Part shown: positions 25,890 through 35,008 of the stretch, in pieces
Layout: each line of letters starts with the position of its first letter
Position numbering within the stretch: the first letter of the stretch is position 1
NCBI GenBank assembly: GCA_024401365.1
Contig: JAKSLE010000005.1
Span: forward strand, 62,001-126,000
From: Bacteroidales bacterium
GTDB taxonomy: Bacteria; Bacteroidota; Bacteroidia; Bacteroidales; Marinilabiliaceae
Length of the DNA: 64,000 nt
Direction of reading: 5' to 3'
Translations under genes and position numbers: made by a program
The notes under the pieces: model-generated
Told to the model about the DNA's origin: nothing
Databases searched by the model: none
The model's input: the letters and a program-made list of their open reading frames with translations, nothing else

Positions 25890-26461
25890 TACTTCTTGTA
25901 GTTTTTAGGTTCAGCCTCTGAAATACGCTGAGGATAGATTACCTTGATAGCTTTCTGCTCATCTTCTGAACAGTCATCATAGCTCTTGCGGAACTTCGAT
26001 TTAGCTAACTCTTCACGCAACTCATTGTATGCAGCTTGAAGCTCATTCTGTACCTCCAAGTATGCCTGGTATGTACTACCACGGTCATTCTGTAGAGAAA
26101 TCACACCCTTCGAAACTGGATATGTGCCGAAAAACTCAACCTCAGTATCTGTCTTCTCTGGAAGTGTCTCTAGATTACCTGGATTGGCAATGAACTCTTT
26201 AGCCTTCGAACGCAAATCTTTAACGTCCAACCACTCACCCTCAACCAAAAGCTGATTCTTAAAGTTGAGAAGCACAGTGAACACGTTTCTCTCCTTAATA
26301 GGTGGAGCATCGTCCTCCGTATTAGGCATGATAGGTGGCAACATACGAGCCAAACCTGTATCCGTGCTCATTGTTGTGGCTACAAGGAAGAAGATAAGCA
26401 GCAAGAACGCAATATCCGCCAATGAACTCGCATTAAGTTCTGGAGTCTCTTTCTTTGCCAT
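25889..26461 (-). CDS. exbD: ExbD/TolR-family biopolymer transport protein (first copy)
   Basis: A 190-residue ExbD. The membrane helix is SLADIAFLLLIFFLVATTM with the proton-carrying Asp. The periplasmic part is longer than in its neighbour and includes acidic and Gln/Glu-rich stretches around residues 130-165. It should form a heteromeric or alternative ExbD pair with the following gene. It starts about 39 bases after the small membrane protein and is cotranscribed from exbB. Confidence 0.92.
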   Translation of the reverse strand: MAKKETPELNASSLADIAFLLLIFFLVATTMSTDTGLARMLPPIMPNTEDDAPPIKERNVFTVLLNFKNQLLVEGEWLDVKDLRSKAKEFIANPGNLETLPEKTDTEVEFFGTYPVSKGVISLQNDRGSTYQAYLEVQNELQAAYNELREELAKSKFRKSYDDCSEDEQKAIKVIYPQRISEAEPKNYKK

Positions 26462-26500
26462 AATTCTTAAACTCTTTCTAGTTTAACCACTAAATGGTTA

Positions 26501-26962
26501 TTACTTTAATAATTGACGAATCTCTGAGTAAAGGATACACAATACAGCTGCACTAGCACTGATGTATGCCAAGAAAATACCTGTATCTGCAACCTTCAAC
26601 ATAAATGGCTCATTGTCTGTACCCTCGTAACCTGGAAGATTCAAAATAGTGTCATCTGCCATCAACCAGCAAATTACTACTATTGCTATACATCCTGCTA
26701 CTACGATGAGCGACTTCAACAAACCTTCTGGATTTGTAAACGCCTCAACTATCCAAGAGATAATGGCGCCAATAATACCAATAGCCAAAATAGCTATGGT
26801 AGCTGTGATGATGACACCCGTCCAAGAGCCGTCGGCGCTTGCATTTGGGTTAACCGCCTCTGCGAGAATCTCACCCTTGATACCCATAAGGAGGGCGAGG
26901 ACGAGACCTATCACAACGATAGCGGCCATCACTATTTTACCAACTAAACCTACTGTCTTCAT
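26501..26962 (-). CDS. Small four-helix membrane protein of the ExbB-ExbD operon
   Basis: A 153-residue protein with four hydrophobic helices: one at residues 6-27, one at 48-70, one near 80-100 and one at 128-148. There is a short polar loop near 32-45. No catalytic motif is visible. Its fixed position between exbB and exbD in this order is seen across Bacteroidales, which argues for a part in assembling or tuning the ExbBD motor, but the function is not established. Spacing to both neighbours is 33-39 bases, with no promoter or terminator between. Confidence 0.75.
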   Translation of the reverse strand: MKTVGLVGKIVMAAIVVIGLVLALLMGIKGEILAEAVNPNASADGSWTGVIITATIAILAIGIIGAIISWIVEAFTNPEGLLKSLIVVAGCIAIVVICWLMADDTILNLPGYEGTDNEPFMLKVADTGIFLAYISASAAVLCILYSEIRQLLK

Positions 26963-26995
26963 CTAATATAAGTATTAAGTTAGAAGAACAATTGA

Positions 26996-27775
26996 TTAAT
27001 GGTTTGCCTTGTACTTCAAGAGGATATCCATGAACGAGATAGAAGCATCTTCCATCTTGTTTACGATACCGTCGATCTTAACAACGATGTAGTTGTAGAA
27101 TACTTGAAGAATAACGGCTGCGATCAAACCGAACAATGTTGTCAAAAGGGCAACCTTGATACCACCAGCAACTGCGATAGGAGAAATATCACCCATAGCC
27201 TGGATAGAGTCAAATGCACCGATCATACCTACTACAGTACCCATGAATCCGAGGGATGGAGCAAGTGCGATGAACAACGAAATCCATGTCATACCACTCT
27301 CGAGCTGGCCCATCTGAACCGAACCGTATGATACAACTGACTTCTCTACCATGTCAAGACCCTCATCATAACGCTCGAGACCCTGGTAGAAAATAGAAGC
27401 TACTGGACCACTAGTGTTACGGCAAAGCTCTTTAGCCTTCTCAACACCACCATTGTTAAGAGCATCCTCCAACTTGAGAAGAAGCTTCTTTGTGTTTGTG
27501 TTTGCTGCTGTGAGGTAAATAATACGCTCGATAGCAATAGCAAGACCGAGAACGATACATGCCAACACTGGGAGCATCCATCCTACACCACCCTCAACGA
27601 ACTTCTCCTTAAGTACCTGGTGCATGCTTACCTCTGCTGCCTCTACTGGAGCTGCTGCCTCGTCAGCTGCGGCTACCTCAACTGGTGCTGATTCTGCCTC
27701 TGGCTGAGCATCCTGAGCAAAAGCTCCGAAACTCATCATAGAGAGTACTGCGATTGACGCAAATAGCTTTTTCAT
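26996..27775 (-). CDS. exbB: ExbB/TolQ/MotA-family proton channel protein
   Basis: A 259-residue inner-membrane protein. It has a signal-like N-terminus (MKKLFASIAVLSMMSFGAFA), then an Ala/Glu/Pro-rich periplasmic stretch to about residue 48, then the ExbB core with three membrane helices: VGWMLPVLACIVLGLAIAIE, LESGMTWISLFIALAPSLGF and IKVALLTTLFGLIAAVILQV. The segment APSLGFMGTVVGMIGAF is the conserved MotA/TolQ/ExbB motif. The pentamer conducts protons to drive TonB. It is first in the operon exbB / membrane protein / exbD / exbD. The long Ala/Glu-rich leader is common in Bacteroidales ExbB. Confidence 0.93.
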   Translation of the reverse strand: MKKLFASIAVLSMMSFGAFAQDAQPEAESAPVEVAAADEAAAPVEAAEVSMHQVLKEKFVEGGVGWMLPVLACIVLGLAIAIERIIYLTAANTNTKKLLLKLEDALNNGGVEKAKELCRNTSGPVASIFYQGLERYDEGLDMVEKSVVSYGSVQMGQLESGMTWISLFIALAPSLGFMGTVVGMIGAFDSIQAMGDISPIAVAGGIKVALLTTLFGLIAAVILQVFYNYIVVKIDGIVNKMEDASISFMDILLKYKANH

Positions 27776-27802
27776 AATTTGAAATAAATTGTTTTAAGTA
27801 TT

Positions 27803-27810
27803 TAAAATTA
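27803..27810 (-). promoter_or_regulatory. Possible -7 element of the exb operon
   Basis: TAATTTTA on the minus strand differs from TAnnTTTG only in the last base and lies 27 bases before the exbB ATG. A TTTA at about the right distance may be a weak -33 box. Confidence 0.3.
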
Positions 27811-27937
27811 GTTAAGTTAAATTTAAACATAAACCCCTAAAGTCTATGCGCAGTTGTACATCTGTACCCCCGCTTTGAGATTGCTAAATTACTATATTTT
27901 CTGAATATACAAGCTATCTTAGTGAAAAAACGCCCTC

Positions 27938-27971
27938 TTTTATGCTCATATCAAGATTTATAGTATTTTTG
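27938..27971 (+). promoter_or_regulatory. Promoter of the YfhO-DUF4954 operon
   Basis: TATTTTTG at 27964-27971 is an exact -7 box, and TTTA at 27939-27942 stands 21 bases upstream as a weak -33 box. The ATG at 27991 is 19 bases downstream. Confidence 0.5.
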
Positions 27972-27990
27972 CACTTATTTATAATTAGTG

Positions 27991-30486
27991 ATGAACAAGG
28001 AAAAATTATCTGATTTTTGGCAACGTATATGGCCTCATTTATTAGTGGCCCTCTCTTTCGTTGTCCTTACTTGCGCTTACTTCATCCCAGTACTCCAAGG
28101 TAAAGAAATCCGCCAGGGCGACGACATCAACGCTAAGGGCGCCGCTCAGGAATTGGTCCAGTACCAAAAGGAGTCAGGTGAATTCGCTCAATGGACCGAC
28201 TCTATGTTCGGCGGTATGCCTGCTTACCAAATCCGTAGCGACTCTTCCCAAAACGTATATAAGTTCTTTAATAAGGTAGCACGACTGAACCTCCCATATA
28301 CTACTATGGGTATCCTCTTCATGTACCTCTTGGGCTTCTACCTCTTGCTGGTGTCCATGAATTTCAAACCTTGGATGGCTATGGTGGGCTCTATCGCTTT
28401 CGCTTTCGGCTCTTATAATATTATTATCATCATAGCTGGACATATTACTAAGGCCTACGCTATAGCTATAATGCCAATGGTCCTCGCCGGTATAATCCTT
28501 ATTTACCAAAAACGATGGATAATAGGCGGCTTATATACTATGGTAGCATTGGGCATGGAACTGGCTTACAACCACGTCCAGATTACTTACTACCTTGGAT
28601 TGGCAGTATTGGTCATGATCATCGCCGAACTGATATTCGCCATAAAGGCAAAAAATATCAAGGATTTCGCCATATCTTGCATAGTCCTTATTGGAGCATC
28701 CCTCTTGGCTGTCCTCCCTGGCACTACTAATATGTGGTCTACCTACGAGTATAGTAAGTTCTCTACCCGCGGTCCTTCCGAGATTACTTCTACTACAGAG
28801 GAACGCCCTCACGAGGGACTCGACAAGGATTATGCCTTGGCTTGGAGCTACGGCATCCACGAAACGCCTACTTTACTTATACCTAATATAGTGGGCGGCG
28901 CAAGCGAACTTATAGGATACGACAACAAGGCCGTACAGCAACTGGATCCTCAAATCCGCGATGCAGTGGCTCAACAGATGCCTAAATACTGGGGCGGACG
29001 TAGTTTTACTTCTGGCCCAGTTTACGCCGGCGCCATTATCTGCTTCTTGTTCTTCTTGGGCGCTTTCTTCTACGAGGGTAAACATAAATGGTGGCTTATC
29101 GCAGCTACAATATTGTCCATCTTCTTGGCTTGGGGCAAAAACTTTATGCCTTTTACCGACTTGATGTTCTACTATTTCCCAATGTACAATAAATTCCGTA
29201 CCGTGGAAATGGCTCTCGTAATAGCATCTATGACCATACCTCTCCTGGGCTTCTTGGGCTTGAAGGAGTTGTTCGAAAACCCTGAACGCATAAAGTACGA
29301 AACGGGTAAGTTCTTCGGAGCTTTGGGTCTCACCGCTGGCGTAGCTCTCATCATCGCTATAGCTCCTACCCTCTTCTACGATTTCTTGTCTGAACAGGAA
29401 ATGGCTATGTTCGACCAGATGAAGGCTGGCGAAAATGCCTTGGCTTACTCTTTATTCGAACAGGGCGTAGTGGACGCTCGTATCGAACTGACTAGAATGG
29501 ATGCCTGGAGATCGGTATTCTTTATCTTCTTGGCTTCTTCTGCTTTGTGGTTCTTCGCCGTCGGCAAAATAAATTCTAAAATTTCTCTCGCTACCCTCGG
29601 ATTATTGATCCTCATCGATATGTGGGGCGTGGATAAGAGATATCTTTCCGACCAGCATTTTTCTGCTAAGTCTTTGGGCAGGACTGAATTCCCTATCTCT
29701 AAGGCCGATAAATTGATAATGGCCGATAAGGAGCCTCACCGCGTTATCTCTCTCTACCGCGATCCTTTCAACGAGGTGGCTACTAGCTATTTCCACCATT
29801 CAGTGGGCGGATACCACGGAGCTAAACTTCGCCGCTACCAGGATGTAATCGACTATTATATCCGCAACGAATGGAACAATATCCAGCAGTGCCTGAGAAA
29901 ACAGGATATCGATGCCGTCAAAACGGAACTTAGCTTGTCTACCGTATTGAATATGTTGAATACTAAGTATTTAATATATAATCCCGAGGCCGAACCTATC
30001 CTCAACCCCTACGCTCAGGGCGCCGCATGGTTCGTATCCAAGGTTTCCCCTGCCGCTTCTCCTGATGAGGCTATCGCAGCCTTGGGAAATATCAATACCC
30101 GCGAAGTGGCTGTCATAGAGAATTGTAACACAAATTCTTTACAGACTTCTGCCGATTCTTCTGCCGTAATACGTCAGATATCTTATACACCAGAGGAGAT
30201 AGTGTATAATAGTTCGTCCAAGTCTGCCCAGGTAGCCGTATTCAGCGAAATATACTACTCTGCAGGTTGGAAGGCTTATATAGATGGCAAGGAGACAGAA
30301 ATTCTCCACGCCGACTACATCCTCCGCGCTCTGCAGATCCCTGCAGGTAATCATGAAATCCGTTTTACTTTCCACCCTAAGTCTTATACCGTGGGCAAAA
30401 CAGTCTCTATGGCTGGTTCCATATTGGCAGTGCTGCTCTTAGTTGGTGGAGTTTTTTATAACGTCAAAAAATCTAAGAAACAATGA
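27991..30486 (+). CDS. YfhO-family multi-pass membrane protein
   Basis: An 831-residue inner-membrane protein with about 12-14 membrane helices and a soluble C-terminal strand-rich domain from about residue 620. Family signs are the opening helix with VLTCAYFIPVLQGKEIRQGDD, the segment SFGGMPAYQI-like (MFGGMPAYQI), the periplasmic loop after helix 1, and the end AGWKAYIDGKETEIL, as in GT-C-like YfhO proteins. YfhO in Gram-positives takes part in glycosylating teichoic acids; in Bacteroidota the role is unknown, but GT-C relatives use polyprenyl-phosphate sugars. The ATG at 27991 is preferred over a GTG one codon earlier. Its stop overlaps the next gene's ATG by four bases. Confidence 0.87.
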   Translation: MNKEKLSDFWQRIWPHLLVALSFVVLTCAYFIPVLQGKEIRQGDDINAKGAAQELVQYQKESGEFAQWTDSMFGGMPAYQIRSDSSQNVYKFFNKVARLNLPYTTMGILFMYLLGFYLLLVSMNFKPWMAMVGSIAFAFGSYNIIIIIAGHITKAYAIAIMPMVLAGIILIYQKRWIIGGLYTMVALGMELAYNHVQITYYLGLAVLVMIIAELIFAIKAKNIKDFAISCIVLIGASLLAVLPGTTNMWSTYEYSKFSTRGPSEITSTTEERPHEGLDKDYALAWSYGIHETPTLLIPNIVGGASELIGYDNKAVQQLDPQIRDAVAQQMPKYWGGRSFTSGPVYAGAIICFLFFLGAFFYEGKHKWWLIAATILSIFLAWGKNFMPFTDLMFYYFPMYNKFRTVEMALVIASMTIPLLGFLGLKELFENPERIKYETGKFFGALGLTAGVALIIAIAPTLFYDFLSEQEMAMFDQMKAGENALAYSLFEQGVVDARIELTRMDAWRSVFFIFLASSALWFFAVGKINSKISLATLGLLILIDMWGVDKRYLSDQHFSAKSLGRTEFPISKADKLIMADKEPHRVISLYRDPFNEVATSYFHHSVGGYHGAKLRRYQDVIDYYIRNEWNNIQQCLRKQDIDAVKTELSLSTVLNMLNTKYLIYNPEAEPILNPYAQGAAWFVSKVSPAASPDEAIAALGNINTREVAVIENCNTNSLQTSADSSAVIRQISYTPEEIVYNSSSKSAQVAVFSEIYYSAGWKAYIDGKETEILHADYILRALQIPAGNHEIRFTFHPKSYTVGKTVSMAGSILAVLLLVGGVFYNVKKSKKQ

Positions 30487-32096
30487 GAAACAGTAGACCC
30501 TTGACCCCTACCGAGGTCACACAGCTTGAACGTCGTGGCAATATCGCTACCGACTGGGATTTGGTGGTAGTATCTGAGCAGGATTTCTCAGCTCTTAATA
30601 TACGTAATAATTATTTCCGAGGCCGTGCCTACCTGGGAGCTAACGTGGAAATCATCGGATCTACAATTTCTGGTTACGAAATCCTCGACAACGCTTCCGT
30701 ACTTAATAGTACCCTCGAAGCCGAGGATAATGTCATCCATATCCTCAACGAGGCTGGTAACCGTGTTATCTATTGTACTCCCGGACTTACTCCTCAAATC
30801 GCATACATCGAGGCGTTCCATACATATAAACCTGGATTGCAGGACGCGTTCAAGAAAATGTATGCCGAGGATGATCTCATGACTATCAGTCCTAACGCTA
30901 CCGTCATGAAGGGGTGTAACATACACAATTCTTTCGTAGGTCACGATTCTGTATTGGAGGCTTTTACTGCTGATAATTGCTTTATCGCCGACAATTGTCA
31001 CCTCGCTAACGGCGAGGGTGTGTCTGCCTTCTGCGGTCCTATGACCGTAAGTCACCATAAATCTACCCTACTCATAGCTAGCCTCTACTCTTTCTATAAC
31101 GCAGGTAGTAATACTAATTCGTCTAACCACAACTACCGCCTCGGCCCTATCCATCAGGCTATATACAACCGTGGCGTAAAAACTGGTTCAGGAAGCTACG
31201 TACTCCAACCTGCTCATGTGGGCGATTTTACAATGGTCATCGGCCACCATACCGGTCACCCTAATACTTCTAAATTGCCTTTCTCTTACCTCATCGAAAA
31301 GTATGGCGCTAGCTTTATCTTCCCCGCACAGAACTTCAAGGCTATCGGCACATGGCGCGATTTGGCTAAATGGCCTTCTCGATATAAGTTGTCTAACGAC
31401 GCCCTCGAGCCTGATTTCGCTATAAATAGACCAACGTACGTCAGCAAGTTGTATGCAGCTGCCGACCTCCTCGAGTCTCTCCTGGCTAAGGCTAAGGGCG
31501 ATACCGTTATCTACGAGGGATGCCGTATACAGAAAATAATGATGAAGCCTGCTATCGAGACTTACCGTAGCATCGCTCAGGCTCTCCTCATGGCTCGCTA
31601 TATGCAGGACCGCAAGGAGTGCGACGCTTTCGCTGGCGTTAAGGGTAATTCGAAAAACTTACAGTGGGTCGACCTCGCCGGCTCTTTCTTCAATAAGGTG
31701 GTCATCGATAGCGTGGAGCAGAACATCATCGATAATAAGTATAAATGCGTCAGCAAAATTACCGACGAACTTTTCTTCCTCCAGCAGACTAAGCGCCACA
31801 ATATCGTAAAAGCTATCGTCTCTATGATGTCCGATTACCTCGGTATCGACGATACCCATAATACAGATAAAGTGAACGCCGAAATAGCTAAGGCAAAGCA
31901 GACTTTCGAAGTCCTCTTGGATACTCTCCAGTTCGATGCTAAACGCGAATCTGCCGGCCGTATGTCTGTCGGATACGGACTCGATGGTTCCGAGGAGGAT
32001 TGCATGGCCGACTTCAACGCTGTTCACCCTACACTCGACAAGGATACAGAGAGCGCCGTGAAGATTATCCGCGAATATATCGACCTCCTCTCTTAA
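30483..32096 (+). CDS. DUF4954 family protein with left-handed beta-helix-like repeats
   Basis: A 537-residue cytoplasmic protein. Residues about 45-190 contain hexapeptide-like turns (NYFRGRAYLGANVEIIGSTI, then ISPNATVMKGCNIHNSFVGH and NCFIADNCHL) as in nucleotidyl- and acyltransferase beta-helices. GDFTMVIGHHTGHPNTSKLPFS follows, and the last half is helical with no known motif. The family is abundant in Bacteroidota and its biochemical role is not established; the beta-helix and His-rich loop suggest a sugar-nucleotide or acyl-group enzyme. ATGA overlap with the YfhO gene indicates translational coupling, which links the two functions. A terminator follows 25 bases after the stop. Confidence 0.83.
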   Translation: MRNSRPLTPTEVTQLERRGNIATDWDLVVVSEQDFSALNIRNNYFRGRAYLGANVEIIGSTISGYEILDNASVLNSTLEAEDNVIHILNEAGNRVIYCTPGLTPQIAYIEAFHTYKPGLQDAFKKMYAEDDLMTISPNATVMKGCNIHNSFVGHDSVLEAFTADNCFIADNCHLANGEGVSAFCGPMTVSHHKSTLLIASLYSFYNAGSNTNSSNHNYRLGPIHQAIYNRGVKTGSGSYVLQPAHVGDFTMVIGHHTGHPNTSKLPFSYLIEKYGASFIFPAQNFKAIGTWRDLAKWPSRYKLSNDALEPDFAINRPTYVSKLYAAADLLESLLAKAKGDTVIYEGCRIQKIMMKPAIETYRSIAQALLMARYMQDRKECDAFAGVKGNSKNLQWVDLAGSFFNKVVIDSVEQNIIDNKYKCVSKITDELFFLQQTKRHNIVKAIVSMMSDYLGIDDTHNTDKVNAEIAKAKQTFEVLLDTLQFDAKRESAGRMSVGYGLDGSEEDCMADFNAVHPTLDKDTESAVKIIREYIDLLS

Positions 32097-32120
32097 TAGA
32101 GATAGATACCCTAATATCAT

Positions 32121-32157
32121 AAAAGGCTGAACTCCTGATAGGAGCTCAGCCTTTTCT
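32121..32157 (+). terminator. Terminator of the YfhO-DUF4954 operon
   Basis: AAAAGGCTGA (32121-32130) and CTCC pair with GGAG and TCAGCCTTTT (32146-32155), leaving one internal mismatch and a 5-base loop. Confidence 0.85.
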
Positions 32158-32185
32158 ATTTCTCATCCCCCAACCTCGCATTTAT

Positions 32186-32222
32186 TAAAAAAATTGCGAG
32201 CAACAAGGTATCTCTATATACT
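32186..32222 (+). repeat. Dispersed A-tract/TGCGAGCAAC repeat, copy C1
   Basis: T, seven A, T, core TGCGAGCAAC (32195-32204), AAGG, then TCTCTATATACTC. It is followed by a second copy 44 bases further on. Confidence 0.85.
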
Positions 32223-32231
32223 CACAAAGTA

Positions 32232-32280
32232 TAAAAACTGCGAGCAACAACTACCCTCTCTTATATCAGAGAGTATACAG
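32232..32280 (+). repeat. Dispersed A-tract/TGCGAGCAAC repeat, copy C2
   Basis: T, five A, C, core TGCGAGCAAC (32239-32248), AACTACCC, then a perfect 6-bp hairpin CTCTCT/AGAGAG (32256-32261 with 32268-32273) and TATAC. It is in tandem with copy C1. Confidence 0.85.
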
Positions 32281-32296
32281 CCACATGCCTCAAACG

Positions 32297-33517
32297 TCAC
32301 ACTATATCCCCTGGCCTAGGAGAGAATTCTGCTTGTACCTTCTGCGCAAATGCTTGCGCTATCTCTATCTCAGAGAAGCGTAGATAGTTCATGCCTATAT
32401 TGAAAACTATATCTACTTCAGCCTTCTTTATCCTCCTGTCTACTATCGACAACGAAATCACATAGTCAAGCAACGAAAGCCTGAATCCAGCATCTAACTC
32501 TAATATGTGATTGGTAGCATCTTCAAATACTTCTACCAAGTCCATCTCACTGTCTATTATCTCTTGCAGATACTCCCTAGGGAACAACTGGAAGGTCGAT
32601 AACCTGTCTACTATGACGTTGTACTCTTCTTCCGTTATCACATCGTCTACATTGGTCATCAACAGCCCGGCTGTGGCCACAAACCTCGCCAAATAGTAGT
32701 CAATAGGCGTCGATGGCATCTTGGCTAGCAAATCAAATAGCTCGTCCATCTTCTTGCCTACCCTCTTGCCAGCCATCTGGTCCGCAAATAGACAAATGGC
32801 TTCTATTCGTATAGGATTGACCGGATGGTCCTCAAAACTGTTGTAGCCATCGTCACTCTTGAAAAACTCTAGCCTCTCTTTATTGGTTGATAAAAGGGTC
32901 TTGATATCCATGTCTATCTGGTCAATGTTCAACCCCGTCGTCAACTTGAAAAAGGCACTCACACATTGATCCAAATTCTTGCAGGCTATATACCCATACC
33001 TGTCGGCTTCTAGCTCGGCCAACTGCGACCATAATTGTACCTTGTACTTCAGCGCAACTGGCATAATGTCATCTTCTGGATAAACAAAGGATACAAGGTT
33101 CTTTAAGTCAGTATCTTGATTTATCAAATGCCCAATCTCATGCCCAATGACAAATTTCAATTCGTCATCACTCATCAATTGCAATAACCCCGAATTGATA
33201 TTTATCACATTGGCATTGCCTTCTTTATGCCTCTTTACCGTCCACGCATTCACTGTCGTGTCACTGGTAATATAGAAGTCTATATCTTCTTCAAACCCTA
33301 ATTCTGCTTTTACGCCATAGAAAATATCATAATATCGCTTCATCAACTTCTGGTCAACCTTGAACGATTGCCCCTCAAGTAGATTCCTTAAATAGTCAGG
33401 CGTGTTGTTAATCCCGGCTTTCTCCATTATGAAACTTACCGTCTCCCCTTGCAAAGCATCATAAATCTTCTTCCTGAGTATAGTTTCTATCTCTATTCTG
33501 ATCTTGTCTTTTTTCAT
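32297..33517 (-). CDS. M48-type zinc metallopeptidase with C-terminal TerB-like region
   Basis: A 406-residue protein with the zinc site HEIGH (His126, Glu127, His130) and the downstream ELEAD (Glu168, Asp172), as in M48 peptidases. NVININSGLLQLMSDDELKF immediately before is the usual lead-in helix. No signal peptide or membrane helix is seen, so it is probably cytoplasmic, unlike HtpX or YfgC. From about residue 290 the sequence (ITEEEYNVIVDRLSTFQLFP, then DRRIKKAEVDIVFNIGMNYL) resembles a TerB-like all-helical domain with acidic loops. Substrate unknown. It stands alone with a good promoter, and repeats C1/C2 lie just beyond its stop. Confidence 0.83.
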   Translation of the reverse strand: MKKDKIRIEIETILRKKIYDALQGETVSFIMEKAGINNTPDYLRNLLEGQSFKVDQKLMKRYYDIFYGVKAELGFEEDIDFYITSDTTVNAWTVKRHKEGNANVININSGLLQLMSDDELKFVIGHEIGHLINQDTDLKNLVSFVYPEDDIMPVALKYKVQLWSQLAELEADRYGYIACKNLDQCVSAFFKLTTGLNIDQIDMDIKTLLSTNKERLEFFKSDDGYNSFEDHPVNPIRIEAICLFADQMAGKRVGKKMDELFDLLAKMPSTPIDYYLARFVATAGLLMTNVDDVITEEEYNVIVDRLSTFQLFPREYLQEIIDSEMDLVEVFEDATNHILELDAGFRLSLLDYVISLSIVDRRIKKAEVDIVFNIGMNYLRFSEIEIAQAFAQKVQAEFSPRPGDIV

Positions 33518-33556
33518 AGCTCTATCTCTTAGTTAGTGAATATTCTATCTTTTTCT

Positions 33557-33587
33557 CAAAGATAATTATTTTCCTTTCCCTTCCAAA
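33557..33587 (-). promoter_or_regulatory. Full-consensus promoter of the M48 peptidase gene
   Basis: On the minus strand: TTTG (33587-33584), a 19-base spacer, then TATCTTTG (33564-33557). Both boxes match exactly. The ATG is 40 bases downstream. Confidence 0.75.
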
Positions 33588-33603
33588 TATCTATACCCAT
33601 AAA

Positions 33604-33637
33604 AAAATCAAGGGCACACCGTCTCCCGATGTGCCCT
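33604..33637 (-). terminator. Terminator of tyrS
   Basis: AGGGCACA (33611-33618) pairs with TGTGCCCT (33630-33637). On the minus strand the hairpin is followed by TTGATTTTTTT. Confidence 0.85.
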
Positions 33638-33662
33638 CACTCATCTCTTATATCATTTGCTC

Positions 33663-34949
33663 TTACTTAGCAGTCAAAAGGTAATAGTTCTTCTTGCCTT
33701 TCTGAACTAGAAGATACTTGCCTTGCAAAAGGAATGTATCATTGATTATCGCTTCTGGAGCATCAATCTTACCTTTGTTAATCTGCAAACCTGCAATGTT
33801 TCTCTTCAATTCGCCCTTTGATGGGAATACTGGAGCATTGCTGGTAAGCAAATCTGCTACTTGAACTCCCGACTTCAATACGTCCATAGGTACATCGTAA
33901 CGCTCTACTCCCTCAAATACCGAAAGGATAGTAGCCTCATCCATCGACTGCAACATTTCTGTGGTACCCTTGCCAAAGAGCAACTGCGATGCCGAAATGG
34001 CTGTCTGCAATGCCTCTTCTCCATGTACCATAATGGTGATCTGCTCTGCCAACTTCTTCTGCAATGGACGCAAACCTGGATCTTCTGCCTGCTGCTTCTC
34101 AAGTGCCGCTATCTCTTCTTGCGTGAGCATAGTGAATATCTTGATGTAACGCGCAGCATCTTCGTCTGATGTGTTGAGCCAGAACTGATAGAACTTATAT
34201 GGACTGGTCTTCTCTGGATCCAACCATACATTGCCACCTTCTGTCTTGCCAAACTTTGTGCCGTCCGACTTTGTCAATAGAGGACATGTCATGGCGTATG
34301 CCTCGCCGTTCAATTTCCTGCGGATAAGCTCTGTTCCTGTAGTAATATTACCCCACTGATCCGAACCTCCAAGCTGAAGCTTGCAGTTGTAGTGCTCATA
34401 TAGGTAGAGGAAGTCATATCCCTGTACAAGCTGATAAGAGAATTCTGTGAACGACATGCCGTCACGACTCTCCGAACTAAGGCGCTTCTTAACCGAATCC
34501 TTAGCCATCATATAGTTAACTGTAATGTGCTTACCAATATCACGAATAAATGCAAGGAACGAAAAGTCCTTCATCCAGTCGTAATTGTTTACCATTACAG
34601 CAGCATTTGGAGCATCACTCTTGAAATCAAGGAACTTCTCCAATTGCTTCTTTATTCCTGCCTGATTCTTCGCTAGTGTAGCCTCATCCAACAAATTTCT
34701 CTCTTGCGACTTCATCGAAGGGTCACCTATCATACCCGTTGCACCACCTACTAGTGCAATAGGCTTGTGACCAGCTGCCTGAAAATGCTTGAGAATCATT
34801 ACTCCTACAAGGTGTCCAATGTGCAGTGAGTCTGCCGTAGGATCTATACCAAGATATGCAGTCGTCATCTCTTTCTGAAGCTGCTCTTCTGCACCTGGCA
34901 TGATGTTGTGGAGCATGCCTCTCCATTTCAACTCTTCAACAAAGTTCAT
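33663..34949 (-). CDS. tyrS: Tyrosyl-tRNA synthetase
   Basis: A 428-residue class I synthetase that charges tRNA-Tyr. It has the Rossmann-fold HIGH motif exactly (SLHIGH, residues 43-46), [11 protein letters not shown], the tyrosine-binding [27 protein letters not shown], and a KMSKS-equivalent KFGKT near residue 230. A C-terminal S4 RNA-binding domain ends in [14 protein letters not shown]. Length is that of bacterial TyrRS. It is a single-gene unit or the end of the unit from purH/mreB, with a terminator after it and a TTTG box with a poor -7 region before it. Confidence 0.97.
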   Translation of the reverse strand: MNFVEELKWRGMLHNIMPGAEEQLQKEMTTAYLGIDPTADSLHIGHLVGVMILKHFQAAGHKPIALVGGATGMIGDPSMKSQERNLLDEATLAKNQAGIKKQLEKFLDFKSDAPNAAVMVNNYDWMKDFSFLAFIRDIGKHITVNYMMAKDSVKKRLSSESRDGMSFTEFSYQLVQGYDFLYLYEHYNCKLQLGGSDQWGNITTGTELIRRKLNGEAYAMTCPLLTKSDGTKFGKTEGGNVWLDPEKTSPYKFYQFWLNTSDEDAARYIKIFTMLTQEEIAALEKQQAEDPGLRPLQKKLAEQITIMVHGEEALQTAISASQLLFGKGTTEMLQSMDEATILSVFEGVERYDVPMDVLKSGVQVADLLTSNAPVFPSKGELKRNIAGLQINKGKIDAPEAIINDTFLLQGKYLLVQKGKKNYYLLTAK

Positions 34950-35008
34950 CGAATGATTGTATGTTTATGTTCTTGTATTCTATTCTTTTATAGCCGCAAA
35001 GTTAGTCA

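Noticed and set aside
32186-32260. Two close repeat cores as a possible CRISPR array
   Set aside because: Only two units, 20-base conserved part, other single copies scattered through the window, and no cas genes.
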